Part shown: positions 53,536 to 64,000 of the stretch, in pieces
Numbering within the stretch: the first letter of the stretch is position 1
How the letters are laid out: each line of letters starts with the position of its first letter
Assembly (NCBI GenBank): GCA_917880885.1
Contig: OU862906.1
Location: 62,414,665-62,478,664 of the forward strand
DNA: 64,000 bases
Direction of reading: 5' to 3'
Origin: Limnephilus marmoratus
Lineage: Eukaryota; Arthropoda; Insecta; Trichoptera; Limnephilidae
Position numbers and translations under genes: made by a program
Notes under the pieces: model-generated
What the model saw: only the letters and a program-made list of their open reading frames with translations
Database searches by the model: none
What the model was told of the DNA's origin: nothing

Positions 53536-54248
53536 CTTCAAGTATCTATTCTACTTTTTACTATTTTCGATTTGGCCTTGATCGCTGAAATTGTTGTCAA
53601 AATAATATAGCTAAAATACTTGCCTTCCTTACAGACAATCATTTGCGCAAGTTCATTCAATACATTGCTATTTTTTCCCTGTTTATTTATACTCAAATAA
53701 TAATTGATGTTGTCCACGAATATAATATGTACTTATATAAATATTTTGCAATTCCCTGCAACTACTCATGAGGTAGTCAAAGTACCTTTAAATTTACCTG
53801 CCAATGGACAATGTCAGTGGAAACCTAACACCTCAATTTGTTTATCGATGATTAATTTCATCCATTTAAGATATCTATACTTTCCTGTAAATCCAACTAA
53901 CCCTTTAAGAATTTTCGTTCGAGTGTTCTAAAATCATAATATTACATAATATAAGAACTCCCTTCTTCTTTTGACGCTGTTAACATCAAAAAAGAGAATG
54001 TTGTATAAATGTGAATATGTAGAATCAGTTTTTACTGACGACCCTCGCAAAACCCAAAACATTTATTTTTAAATGCTAGTATGTTAGTTCTAAATTTTCT
54101 AACTTTAAGTCACATTTGTTAATTTTTTTTGTCATTAAGTTAACTAGTTTTAAGTAATTAGTTATATCTTCTTCATCTGCTCGGTGCGTGTGATTCAGGC
54201 ACAAGTCTTAGATACACGTCAGTAGTTTTAATTATAAATCTTTATAAT
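53536..54248. other. no gene recognised
   Basis: The 75-aa ORF at 53704 is not recognised. AT-rich. Confidence 0.35.
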
Positions 54249-54458
54249 TATTTGTTTTTGAGGTGTTATGCCGTGTTGCGCTACCTTCTTCTTTAGCCAA
54301 CATTTCGGACAGCGTTGCAGTGTCTATCATCAGGGCAGATCCGGTAGATGGTAACACATCTACCGGATCTGCCTGATGATGGACACTGCAACGCTGTCCG
54401 AAACGTTGGCTAAAGAAGGAGGTAGCCCAACACGGCATAACACACCAAAAACAAATAA
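54249..54458 (+). repeat. 210-bp palindrome with hammerhead-like core, X3
   Basis: Arms 54249-54350 and 54357-54458 (102 bp each) pair with only a handful of mismatches around the loop GTAACA. In the right arm CTGATGA (54373-54379) is followed by GGACA...TGTCC (54381-54385 / 54395-54399) and GAAAC (54400-54404). The left arm has a mutated inverse copy (GAAAT). The same half-core occurs at 52442-52468. An ORF crossing it is a palindrome artefact. Confidence 0.7.
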
Positions 54459-57400
54459 CGAAAATTAGAATCGTCTTTTTTGAACGCGTGATACTACTTT
54501 TCACAGAACAACTAATACCTACGTATATTATATTCTGATGTACGTTTTCTAACAAGCAGATCCCATTCAAATCTTTCAGGCTCCTAAATAGTTACGCCTT
54601 TTCTGTAGATTGTTAAGTGTTGTAAAAAAGTGCGCAAATTCCAAATTTTAATTGCATTATTTAATAACACTTCTGTGTAACGGTAGACCAAAATCAAGCA
54701 GTTCTATTGTAAAAATAATTTTGTAAATCGTTGGGTATATATTGAGCCCACCTGCACATACTCCCAGTTGTGAAAAGTCACTTCGAAGCAAAGGGTTAAT
54801 TTTCCCATTCAATGAGAAGGCGTCGTTTAGGGTTGGGGTGTATCACGATTGAGATAAATCTAACTCCTTTGTGTCATTCCAGTTTAAGTATTCCCTTTGC
54901 CTTTTCCATTCCATTTCTCGAGTGTTTATAGGCACCTACCCTTACTGGGAACACTACGGAGGTGTTCACTGTTCAGGTCATCATTGTACGGGCGTCTAGC
55001 TGGGTAGGTACCTACTCACAAATCAACCCTTTGATGCTTTAAGTTTAGGTAATTGATGTAAACAAATACCAGGGTTCGTTCACACTCCCCTGGTACCTGA
55101 CTGGCTTTCTCATCGCAATTTAAATACGTGAAAAGTATTGTGTCATCAACGCTTTTGTTTGAAAGAAGATACGTAAGTGTTTGTTGGTAAGTATGTACTT
55201 ATGTAGTATTTTTTGTGTAAAGTGAGGTAGATTATTGTTCGTAAACGATTTTTTTAACGTTTTGGATAAATCGACGAAACGCTTGTTTCATTTTATAGAC
55301 AGATGTATGGCTTGTTTGTTTAGGAAAGGTTACATAGAATTTTGAAGTTACCTATTCAAAATAAATTGGATGGTTAGTTCATAATTTCACTATTTGTCAT
55401 TTGCTCCACTCCACTAATGAATCGCAGCATAGGTTTGTGAAATGATTTTTTCTAACAAATTAGTGGAATTTTTATGTCGGTGAACATAAAAACGTTAATT
55501 TGATTAATTTCAAATACCAAATATCTTTTTTTTCCTGGGTATATTAATTGTAATTTCTAACAGAAGGTTGTACATTGGTTTGTAAAATGCTGTTACTAGT
55601 GCATATCCTGAAACACGATCAAAGCGAAATGCAAGAGGAAGACAGCAAACAGGTAAAATGTACATTAGTTTGTATGCCTTTAATCTGTCTCTCGCTTGGT
55701 CAGGTCACACCCTCAGTGTGAAGTTGACTATGCCATCCGGGAGAGTATGCATACAAACTTCAGTTCCACCATTTCTACATATCGCAAACACTCTTCAGCG
55801 AAAATTATTTTTACATCAAACGATGCCGTCGCAAATATCACAAAGCGCCGGACGGCAATCGCGCGGAGGGCAGCGGCAAACGTTTGCCTCGGAATATTCC
55901 CACTTTAGCAGACAAAAGTGGTGCCTTTCATAATGTGCAGAGAAGTAACCGCAGCCCCAGCCTCTGGCCTCCGCCTCTATGCGGTGGGAGGCAGTTAGTA
56001 GCCGACACGTGCCTACTCGCTACTCGCCACTCGCTACTTCCACGAGTTGCTCGCAGGTAGGACATACGACATATGACAGTATATGGGTGGCGGGCGCCGC
56101 GGCTCCCTGTTAGGTGTTCACACGTCCTTTGTAGAACCTAGAAACACCCCTTCTTTTTTCCTCCCTTTCTCACAGAAGAATCTGCACGCTAAATGCGCGG
56201 CGAGACTTTTCCGAGGTTTTGTCTGCAAAGGATCAGTAAATGAACGCTCTCGTCCTTCCCGAAAGCTTTCAGCATTTATTGTCCCGTGAGATGCAATTTT
56301 TCGCCGGCGCAGCAAAGTCTGCAGCAGTCGGTAAAATATTCAATGGCAGTGCACGGGTCATTACTTTTGATGATAAAGACCGTGGCTGTTGCTGTTGGCT
56401 GTAGACTGTAGACGGCTTCATTAAAATGTTTTTACCTTCAACATTGAATGTTGTTAAGAGTTGCTTTATGCATTCCTGTCACTGTCACTGTCTCTCTTAA
56501 AGATTTACTTTGTTTCACATGCGAAAAGATATTATAAATCATTTAGATGTGTGGGCCCCAAGTACCTACATAATATACGTACCAACGTGGTACTGAGAGT
56601 GGTAAGCAATCGAAATAATGAAGAGACAACACGTTTTAAAGTCTGCAAGCTTATGTTTAAATTCACTAGATTAAGTGTTCCTTGAAGCAAATTTACTGCC
56701 CGAAGTCCGTGAAACTCCTTTACACGGATGTTTAAAAGTGACGAAAGTATTTATGTCCTTACCTAACTACCTTCCAAGTACATATATCTAAGTTCAGAAT
56801 AATGGTGATGGTAGATGCAATAAATTTTTAAATCCGAAAAGCCTTCTTCCGTCACATTCATACCACTCTAAATTTGGCCATTATTACCCTAATAAATATA
56901 AGATAATAATAAAAACGCGAGTCCACCTTTGAAATCCATCCCTCAAGTATGCAAGATCCTTTCAACAATGAAATAATATATCCAAACGATACCGTAAAAA
57001 TGACACACTGCCCCCTTCATCAATACGGACTAAAGGGATTGTCCTTTATCACAATTCACCCCCATAATTCCAAGAGACACCCTACCCTCCTCCCCCTCCC
57101 TATCCTCCTCCCCGACATCAACCCCCAACATCGCTCGACTCCCAGCTAAGGTCGATTGTGTTCGTATTTTGACTGAAATAGTAAATCGATTGCTACGAGA
57201 TGCAAATATGAATGGACATTAACTTTAGTCTCAATGAAATGGAAAAAAGGCGTCATTAGTATCGGCTGCCTTAAAATACTGATTTTCTACTTCTTTTATT
57301 AGCTCTTATTCTTGTAAAAGATATGAACGTATACGTTTCGAACTCTTGTTAGCCAAATGCTGTATTTTATTTTATTCTCGATTTTTTTCTTTATTTTAGT

Positions 57401-57469
57401 TTCCGTACCAAAATTTTCACCCAGGCGCGCCGAGTATTGAATTCTTCAGTTAACAATATTATGTTATTA
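54459..57469. other. 3 kb without recognisable gene or repeat
   Basis: The longest stretch here with no repeat match. Short ORFs at 55658-55933 (+, two frames), 56083-56315 and 56949-57149 are unrecognised. 55587-55652 reads as an ATG followed by 22 open codons ending CAG before GTAAAATG, a weak donor. 55930-56060 is GC-richer. If host single-copy DNA exists in the window, this is a good place for it. Confidence 0.35.
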
Positions 57470-57690
57470 ACTATTTTTTCCATATTATGGGTAACTACCT
57501 ACCCTTTTTGTTGATAACTATCATTCTAAGAATCGGTTTGTAACTTAGATAGCGTCACGGATAAATATATCCGATTTTATTTATACGGAACTATTGACTT
57601 CTTATAAAAGTCTATATGAATATTCATTTTTTTGTAAGAAAAACTCTCTTTTTATAACTTTTGAAGGTTATTCCCATTAATGTAATACAT
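57470..57690. repeat. second copy of the 36490-36780 body repeat
   Basis: Shares CATATTATGGGTAACTACC, CGGATAAATATATCCGATTT and AACTTTTGAAGGTTATTCCC with 36490-36780 and with the SINE E tail. Confidence 0.6.
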
Positions 57691-57843
57691 CATAAAATTT
57701 TTTATTTTTCTTTATTTGACACCTGTAGAACTTTTGCAGACATTAATATTAATTCATACATGTATATGATGCTTTCATACAATTCATACAATAAATACTT
57801 ATCATTTTACAAGCATAATACATAAACATATCAGGTAAAATCA

Positions 57844-58083
57844 TGGGCGTAGCCAGGTTTTGATTTAGGGTGGGGCAAAAATAAAAATCTAGAGTAGGTA
57901 CCGAACAAAAGTAGGCTTTTACAACATACTCGTGCTTTAGGCTATATGAATACAAATAATATGAACGAAAGAAGAAAAAACCATCCTATGAAGTGCTGTA
58001 AATTTGAAAACGAGACTCGGTCGACAATCCCAGGGGTCATACATCGGTCAGCCAGCCTTGCCCCACCGTGCCTACGCCTATGG
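57844..58083. mobile_element. 240-bp hAT-like MITE with 9-bp duplication
   Basis: Imperfect inverted ends: TGGGCGTAGCCAGG on the left, CCGTGCCTACGCCTATGG on the right. The flanks GTAAAATCA (57835-57843) and GTATAATCA (58084-58092) match in eight of nine positions, as expected of an aged 8-bp hAT-type target duplication. No coding capacity. Confidence 0.65.
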
Positions 58084-58204
58084 GTATAATCACAACTAAT
58101 TATTTTTGCTATGATGCAGGACGGAGAGGTTTTGAAAATATCGAAAAGGTCTGTAAATGTATTGGCAGTTCGGGGAAACGCGAGACAGGCGTGCGATTTG
58201 TTAA

Positions 58205-59520
58205 CAATAATTTAAAATAAATAAACTAATAATGAGAACAAGAATAATCAAAATAAACATACAAAATTAGGCATTAAAATAAATAAAATAATTCTGTGAA
58301 ATATAGGAATAAAAAGAATTGTGGAAATTGATAATTTTAAAAGAATTACATAATTAGAATAATTGGAAACATTATAATAGGACATCGAAATTAAGATTAA
58401 ATAAAATAAATGAAGGCATTAAATGGATTTGAATGATTAAAAAAGTTACCAGAAGAATGGTAAAATAATTCAAATAATTTAGATAATAAAGTTTAAAATA
58501 AACTAAAATCGTTACAAGCAATTAAAGATTTAAGTAATTGATATAATATAGGAATTGAAATAATTAAAATTAAGCTCAATAAATAATTGGATCAGCAGAA
58601 TTTACAATTTTGATTAGGTTTGGTATGTCCATTAAATAAGCTGTAATAATTAACGCGCCGTATACCCGCTCAAAAAATGAGATGGAGAGATATGTAAATA
58701 CGAATGTTAGAGAGAGCGCGCTAATATTAAAAACGATAAAATTTAAGCGGAAATTGTGAAAATGTTTAATAAAACGCGACTTGTTTAAAATAGAGTATCT
58801 CATGGGGAACATCTAAAATAGCATTTAAAGAAACACTGTGATTTTTTTTTCATGCATATAACTTCTAAAATAAGTGAAAAAAACGCGTTTGTAATAATTT
58901 TCGGAGGATACTCTTCGATTTTTTCTATCAAGGGAATTTCATATAATTTGCGTTTCGGCGCGGGGAACGTCTAAATATTGTCTACAAAAATAACATATTT
59001 CAAATATTTAAGGGAGGTAAAAATTCGTGTAGCGGCGCGCGGCTTAAACAAACTAAATACATTGTATCGAATAAAAGTATTAAGTTGAGATATTGATTTG
59101 TAATAATTTGATAAGAACACAATTAAAATAATAACACTAATTACATGGGGCACGTGAATTATTCAATGAAATAATTGAACGATTAATTTTAATGAAATCA
59201 ATTAGAAAAATATGGTACTTGGATGAATAAGATAATAATAATAGTAGATTTATAAAAATGTAAAAAAATAGAAAGTATTAAATAGAGTAAAGGAATAAGA
59301 AGGATTAGAAAAGTCAAAATAAATATTAAGAAGGCAAAAACAAATAGAATTAGTAAGATTATTAAAATACGTACAGCAAATATCATGATTACGGTAATAT
59401 ATATTAATTAAACAATAAAAAAGGGAACTGACTAATTGAAAGCGGATAAGAATTAGTAAAAAATTTAAAATTAATAATGTTCTTAGGATTAATAGAAGTA
59501 GATTAAATATTTGAGCAGGA
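58205..59520 (+). other. A-rich, C-poor domain split by repeat H
   Basis: 58205-58600 and 59090-59520 are strikingly biased on the plus strand: long runs of A, T and some G with very little C, built from words like AATAATTAGAATAATT and ATTAAATAAAATAAATG. Repeat H copy 3 lies between them. It could be an ancient decayed simple-repeat array. The minus-strand isoleucine/leucine-rich ORFs at 59198-59594 are composition artefacts. Confidence 0.5.
58648..59045 (+). repeat. repeat family H, copy 3
   Basis: Starts GCGCCGTATACCCGCTC; contains GAGATGGAGAGATATGTAAA, AATGTTTAATAAAACGCGAC and AAAGAAACACTGTG; ends TAGCGGCGCGCGGC. Inserted in the A-rich domain. Confidence 0.65.
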
Positions 59521-59666
59521 TTATGCTTTTTGGTTAAATGTATAATACTTATTATATTTTTGTGCACTGAATTAATAACACATTTAAACACCATTCACAC
59601 TAACTATGGTAAACAATCCATTGGTTACGAGGGGGGCAACTTATATTATTGCACCCCAGACATTAA

Positions 59667-60512
59667 ATTATTTTTAACAAGTCTGTTCAGCTCCTTGCTT
59701 ATGCTGACGATATAGATATCATCGCACGCTCAGAATATGAACTAAAATCGGCGTTTAAAAGCTTAGCTACGTCGGTAAGGAACATGGGATTGGTCATCAA
59801 CGAGGGGAAGACAAAATATATGCCCGTACATGGACGCCAGAAACCACCAAGTATACAGATAGATAATTATACATTTGAAACTGTCAACGAGTTTGTAAAT
59901 CTCGGTACTATGGTGACAAATGACAACAATGTATCCAGCGAAATCAAAAGAAGAATAGTAGCTGCAAATCGATACTACTTTGGGCCTCAGAAGCATATGA
60001 AATCTCGCCACCTTACCAGAAGAACTAAAGTCCTGCTTTACAAGACCCTTATACGACCTGTTCTTATGTATGGTTCGGAATGCTGGACAATCAGTAAGGG
60101 TGATGAAGGAGCCCTAGAAAGTTTTGAAAGGAAGGTGCTGCGAAGGATTTACGGCCCAGTCTGTGATAATGGAGAATGGCGTATCAGATACAACCAGGAG
60201 CTATACGATCTTTACGAGGACCCTAATATCTCCAAGGAAATCAAAACTGGAAGACTCAGGTGGGCTGGACATATCCAGAGAATGAGCGAAGGAGATATCC
60301 CAAAGCGAATTATGGATGGTGCACCTGGGGGTCGGAGAAGAGTTGGAAGACCAAAGCTTCGATGGCTGGATGGAGTGGTGAAGGATGCAAGCACCATCGG
60401 CATCCGAAACTGGCGCAACGCAGCACAACACCGACAGTCATGGAGGCAGGCTCTGCTGGAGGCCAAGACCCGACCTGGGTTGTAGAGCCACAGATGATGA
60501 TGATGAGACATT
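59667..60512 (+). pseudogene. RTE-like LINE reverse transcriptase C-terminal half
   Basis: Open from 59667: NKSVQLLAYADDIDIIARSE contains the catalytic YADD box, then NMGLVINEGKTKYM, NEFVNLGTMVT, LYKTLIRPVLMYGSECWT, RRIYGPV, GRLRWAGHIQRM and GRPKLRWLDGV, ending TRPGL and a stop at 60485. The 3' UTR ends at (GAT)n, 60493-60504. The layout is that of RTE-type ORF2 after the fingers. The N-terminal endonuclease and the first half of the RT are missing, but 273 codons remain unbroken, so the insertion is fairly young. The first ATG is at 59784; the true frame extends upstream of it. It differs from the (TTAG)n family at 10.2 and 37.1 kb. Confidence 0.87.
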
Positions 60513-60621
60513 AAAAACGAAAAAAAGTGGGTAAATTTAAAAAAATATATATTAATGTTTATTCTTGATAAACAAAGTAATGACATAGAATAGCGCTGTA
60601 TTGTTATATTTAGTTTACTTT

Positions 60622-61045
60622 AAGGCGCCGCAACCGCGCACAAAAAGAAGATGGAGAGATATGTAATTGTAATTACGAATATTAGAGGAGCGCGCTAATA
60701 TTTAAAGCGATAAAATCGATGCGAAAATTTGGAAAATGTTTAATAAAACACGACTCGTTTAAAGTAAAGCAAAAATCTCTTGGGGCTGTCTAAAACAGCA
60801 TTTAAAGAAACGCTGTGATTTTTTTCATACATATAACTTGTAAAATAACAGAAACAGACTTGAAAATAAAAAATTTCGGAGCATGCTTTGTGATTTTTTT
60901 CTATCGAGGAAATTTCATATAATTTGCGTTTCGGCTTGGGGAATGTATAGATATTATCTTCAAAATACCATATTTTTTAAGAGCTTAAAAACTTCAAATG
61001 TTTACCCATGCAAGAAATCGGTAGAAATTCGGGTAGCAGCGGGTA
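60622..61045 (+). repeat. repeat family H, copy 4 (longest)
   Basis: From GGCGCCGCAACCGCGCAC through GATGGAGAGATATGTAATT and CATTTAAAGAAACGCTGTG to CGGTAGAAATTCGGGTAGC. Includes the distal part that is also seen alone at 24535-24655. Confidence 0.65.
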
Positions 61046-61720
61046 AACGTGTTTAATTATTTCTAGTTAAATGAGTGAAAATGTAATTTTCTTTCTTACT
61101 GGAAAAAAACACATAGCAATCATGCAATTATACAAGCTGGATGAATCTTGCTATCATACATAAAGATAGCAGCCAATAAAAATGTGCGAATGAAGATAAC
61201 GTTGGAATTATGCTGGAATGCATATTTTATAATATATTATTATTTACTAAGTATACTGATATATTTGAAATAACATTTAAAAAAAGGTGACGCGATAACG
61301 TGCTCGTCTTTAGCCCTTTCCCTATAAAGTATAAAGCAGAGTGATCCCAATAATTCAAGAGCATATTTTCGCCTAATGCCGATTATTGCCCGCTTATCGA
61401 ACGTTATACGGCCCATATTTTGTGGAATTATTGCTCGAAAAAGAGTGGAAAGAGGCCAAAAGAATAGATTTTTATACGTTGGATGTAATATACGAGTATC
61501 TACTCACAATGTGTGCCCATATCCCCGAAAGGTTTCTGTCACATTTTATCTGAGATTAAATAACTGCAGAGGTGCAAGCAAGTGCTGACATATTTTCAAT
61601 GTCTTATTCGCTACCTATTTCCCAATTGACAGAAGTTCATGGCGGATGTAGGTAGTGATTCCTTCAAGTTCTTTAAAATCAGCTGACAATAATTTAAAAA
61701 CACACACACACATACACAAA
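61046..61720. other. no gene recognised
   Basis: The 70-aa ORF at 61376 is unrecognised. An (AC)n run at 61701-61716 borders the next element. Confidence 0.35.
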
Positions 61721-61997
61721 GGGGCTTAATTTTGGTTTACGGAAGGTCTTCCAAAATAATAAAACTTTCTTTTTTATACTAACTATTGGCTGGAGAATCC
61801 GAATCCGAAAGAATTTTTTTTCGGAAAGCAATATTAACAAAGTTACACGACTTTAAAATTTTCTATACGCATACATGAAAATCGACATATTGGAAGTATT
61901 ATGACAGTTTAAAGTCATAGAAACAGCCACATAAAATTAAGTGTTGCCATATCAATAACTAACTTAAGTAATTATTTTTTATAAATTTTACTCACTT

Positions 61998-62485
61998 TTG
62001 GCGTAAACGCTAAACTACTTGAAAACAGGGATATTTTTTTAAATTGACGCGAGCAGGCGGTATAAAGGGGCACAAACCATGTGACACAAACCTAGCGTAG
62101 CCGTTAAACTACTTGAAAACGTAGGCTGTTTTTTAAAATTGACGCGAGCAGGCGGTATAAAGGGGCACAAACCATGTTACACAAACCTAGCGTAGCCGCT
62201 AAACTACTTAAAAACAGGGATGTTTTTTGCCGTGACGCGAGCAGGCGGTATAAAGGGGCACAAACCATGTTACACAAACCTAGCGTAGCCGCTAAACTAC
62301 TTGAAAACAGGGATGTTTTTTTGCCGTGACGCGAGCAGGCGGTATAAAGGGGCACAAACCATGTTACACAAACCTAGCGTTAGGTTAGGTTAGGTTAGGT
62401 TAGGTTAGGTTAGGTTAGGGACGCGAGCAGGCGGTATAAAGGGGCACAAACCATGTTACACAAACCTAGCGTTAGGTTAGGTTAC
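61998..62485 (+). repeat. 92-95-bp minisatellite, five units, TATAAA-bearing
   Basis: GCGAGCAGGCGGTATAAAGG starts at 62049, 62144, 62237, 62331 and 62423 (spacings 95, 93, 94, 92). Each unit continues GGCACAAACCATGT.ACACAA and CCTAGCGT, then in four units AGCCG.TAAACTACTTGAAAA. In the last unit the second half is replaced by telomere repeat. The overlapping minus-strand ORF (MVCAPLYRLLAS repeated) is the array translated. Confidence 0.88.
62380..62419 (+). repeat. (TTAGG)8 interstitial telomere repeat
   Basis: Eight exact TTAGG units, the canonical insect telomere repeat, replacing about half of a minisatellite unit; two more units lie at about 62470-62480 where the array ends. Confidence 0.92.
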
Positions 62486-62814
62486 GCATTTTTAAGACTA
62501 CGAATTTTCATACTTCGTCGATTTATAAGGTATGTTTGATGATATTATTGCATGGTAACATTTAATTTTGTGTGGTAAAACATTTTTCTAGTTTATCTAT
62601 GACTTTAAACTGTCATAATACTTCCAATATGTCGATTTTCATGTGTGCCTATAGAAAATTTTAAATCGTGTAACTTTGTTAATATTGCTTTCCGAAAAAA
62701 AATTCTTTCAGTTTTGGATTTTCCGGCCCATAATTAGTATATAAAAAAAAAAAAAATTATTTTGGAAGACCTTCCGTAAACCGAAATTATTCCCACAAAG
62801 GTACTAAACCTGCA

Positions 62815-63125
62815 GGTACACATTGGTCCAATGCACCGGGCCAAAAATAGGATGCTGTTTACTCATCGGGCCAGCATGATGGGCCAATTTTTGGCGATTT
62901 CTGCATTTGCCAATTAGTCAAGATAGATGTGGAAACTATCGCAGCCGCGGGAATTTATTTGAACAGCACGTTTTCATTACCTTAATGTGCACCAAAGAGA
63001 GAGAGAGCCAACGTTGGCGGCCAATGCATTGCAGCGGCCAATATGCGCCCAAGTTGTCCTGTATGCGTGGGCTTGCGCATTGGTCCAATACGTTGGACCA
63101 ACGTGTACTGGCAGCTTTAAACATA
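62815..63125. repeat. cluster of TTGGNCCAA / GGCCAATG palindromic words
   Basis: ATTGGTCCAATGC (62823), GGGCCAATTTTTGG, GCCAACGTTGGCGGCCAATG, GCGGCCAATATGCG, CATTGGTCCAATACG and TTGGACCAACGTG occur within 300 bp. Several are self-complementary. It is probably an inverted-repeat mobile element of unknown class; ORFs on both strands here are by-products. Confidence 0.45.
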
Positions 63126-63534
63126 ATTTTCTTTGTAAATCGCCACCGATTCCACATTCCACCATCGAATTTTCGATTTTATTTTCATCTTTATGTTTAT
63201 TTGTCCTAATGTTTTCTACGACTATAAAAATATATAATCTGTAGCAAATCTACAAACTTATCCCGCGCAGTCAGAAGTGACATTACTTGCTTACTTGTGG
63301 AAAAGTCAAAATAAGTCCTTTTTAAAAAATCTGTCATTTTTGTCACTTTTACTTCTAATTTTTGTAGGTTTAATGTAAATTCCTATGTAAAAATAGATTA
63401 CCGTCAAAAATACGATAATAAATAAACACACCACCGCGACTGATCCATGTTTTATTTATTAATTCGCCCAACGTGCAACCTTTCTGAATGATGCATAATT
63501 GTTAAAAAACGAAAAGATTTAAAATATATTTATT

Positions 63535-63605
63535 TTCCCATTCTGGGATTTTAACCCTTCACTTAAGAATCAAGAGTCAAGAGCTTACCGCTCTGCACAA
63601 CGTCA
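63535..63605 (-). repeat. tRNA-like SINE head
   Basis: On the minus strand: TGTGCAGAGCGGTAAGCTC (box A-like), CTTGACTCTTGATTC, then GGGTTAAAATCCC (box B-like, self-complementary), followed by an AT-rich tail. It resembles the head of SINE A but is diverged. A functional tRNA is unlikely. Confidence 0.45.
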
Positions 63606-64000
63606 AAATATGGTCCATTTTCACATCTGAAAAGAACATTCCCTTGGGATCAATAAAACACGACACCCATAGTTCTTCCACCACCAGATATTATACATTC
63701 AAAAAATAGGGGAGTATCAACTTTTATTTTCAAAAATATGACACTCTGAGTGACGCTTAACGGCCCTAATCTCCGCGTATCGATCACCATTATTCCACAG
63801 ATAAAGGGATTGATTCGTAAACGACTTAAAGTTGGCTGCATTAAACCATAATCTGAGATTTTACATTTTCTTTATGCCTTACCTCCTTTCCAGCGTTCGA
63901 ATCTGTCTAATCCATAGATAGAACAAACGTGAAGTATCTACAAACCCTACCTATCTACTTTAGTAACATTTCTATAGAGGATAATCCTTTAACTTTAAAT
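63606..64000. other. no gene recognised
   Basis: Unassigned; a short unrecognised minus-strand ORF at 63650-63841. Confidence 0.35.

Larger units (their letters stand above)
61721..62794. mobile_element. 1.07-kb inverted-repeat element enclosing a minisatellite
   Basis: Arms of about 200 bp, 61721-61921 and 62596-62794, are imperfect inverted repeats (GGTTTACGGAAGGTCTTCCA, TTTCGGAAAGCAATATTAAC and GGAAGTATTATGACAGTTTA are shared). Outer ends: GGGGCTTAATTTTGG / GGGAATAATTTCGG. ACAAA lies immediately outside both ends, a possible 5-bp duplication. The middle is the tandem array at 61998-62485. No transposase. Confidence 0.72.

Noticed and set aside
54232..54570. 112-aa ORF
   Set aside because: It spans both arms of a palindrome, so the open frame is a by-product of the inverted repeat.
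59198..59594. Membrane proteins rich in Ile/Leu/Phe
   Set aside because: They reflect the A-rich plus strand read in reverse; no start context or homology.
62104..62355. 83-aa repeat protein (MVCAPLYRLLAS units)
   Set aside because: The translated minisatellite; the unit length is not constant modulo three (95, 93, 94, 92), so the frame is not maintained.
61998..62485. CRISPR array
   Set aside because: Units are tandem without unique spacers, the setting is an insect genome, and no cas genes are present.
1..64000. Endogenous viral sequence
   Set aside because: No capsid, envelope, RdRp or large DNA virus motifs were recognised; all polymerase motifs belong to non-LTR retrotransposons.

Overview
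This window looks like a repeat-dense stretch of intergenic or intronic DNA from an insect, most likely a moth or butterfly (Lepidoptera). The evidence is the AT-rich composition, a short array of the insect telomere repeat TTAGG, Helitron termini ending in CTAG after a short hairpin, recurrent GTAGGTACCTAC-type words, and the GAACCTCCTCCTTTTTGAAG motif, which I recall as common in lepidopteran repeats. I found no intact host gene, rRNA, convincing functional tRNA or CRISPR. Almost every stretch I could interpret is a mobile element or a piece of one.

Layout. 1-10 kb: tRNA-type SINEs (families A, C and D here), three copies of a G-run MITE (family F), a 231-bp inverted-repeat element, LINE relics, and the first copy of a 0.7-kb element bounded by TTAA (family I). 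10.0-14.1 kb: one Helitron (10036-14146) carries two nested LINE insertions. One is a 5'-truncated RTE-like fragment with an exact 11-bp target duplication. The other is an almost complete Jockey-superfamily LINE with an unbroken 947-aa endonuclease/reverse-transcriptase ORF, the only intact long gene here. 15-31 kb: Helitron pieces, an inverted duplication (16.36/17.53 kb), the first copy of an unclassified 0.73-kb repeat (family M), SINEs, LINE tails and a pyrimidine-rich minisatellite. 31-43 kb: hairpin MITEs, a second RTE-like fragment, three Helitron copies interleaved with Jockey-like LINE 3' ends. 43-54 kb: a Tc1/mariner-type relic inside a perfect 185-bp inverted repeat, a 1,000-bp terminal-inverted-repeat element, a tRNA-like sequence between 17-bp inverted repeats, and two palindromes with hammerhead-ribozyme-like cores. 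57-64 kb: a hAT-like MITE, an A-rich domain, a third RTE-like fragment, and a 1.07-kb inverted-repeat element enclosing a minisatellite with an internal (TTAGG)8 block.

How the parts relate. LINEs supply reverse transcriptase to SINEs: SINE family C ends in the same hairpin-bearing tail as LINE family B, which suggests a SINE/LINE partnership. The DNA elements are mostly non-autonomous; no complete DNA transposase or Helitron Rep/helicase gene was seen. Nesting gives a relative age order: Helitron L before the two LINEs inside it, LINE B tail before family I at 22.16 kb, SINE C before SINE D at 1.8 kb. Family letters are labels for this window only. Copies and boundaries were judged by eye, not by alignment software, so edges are approximate unless a duplication or terminal motif is quoted.
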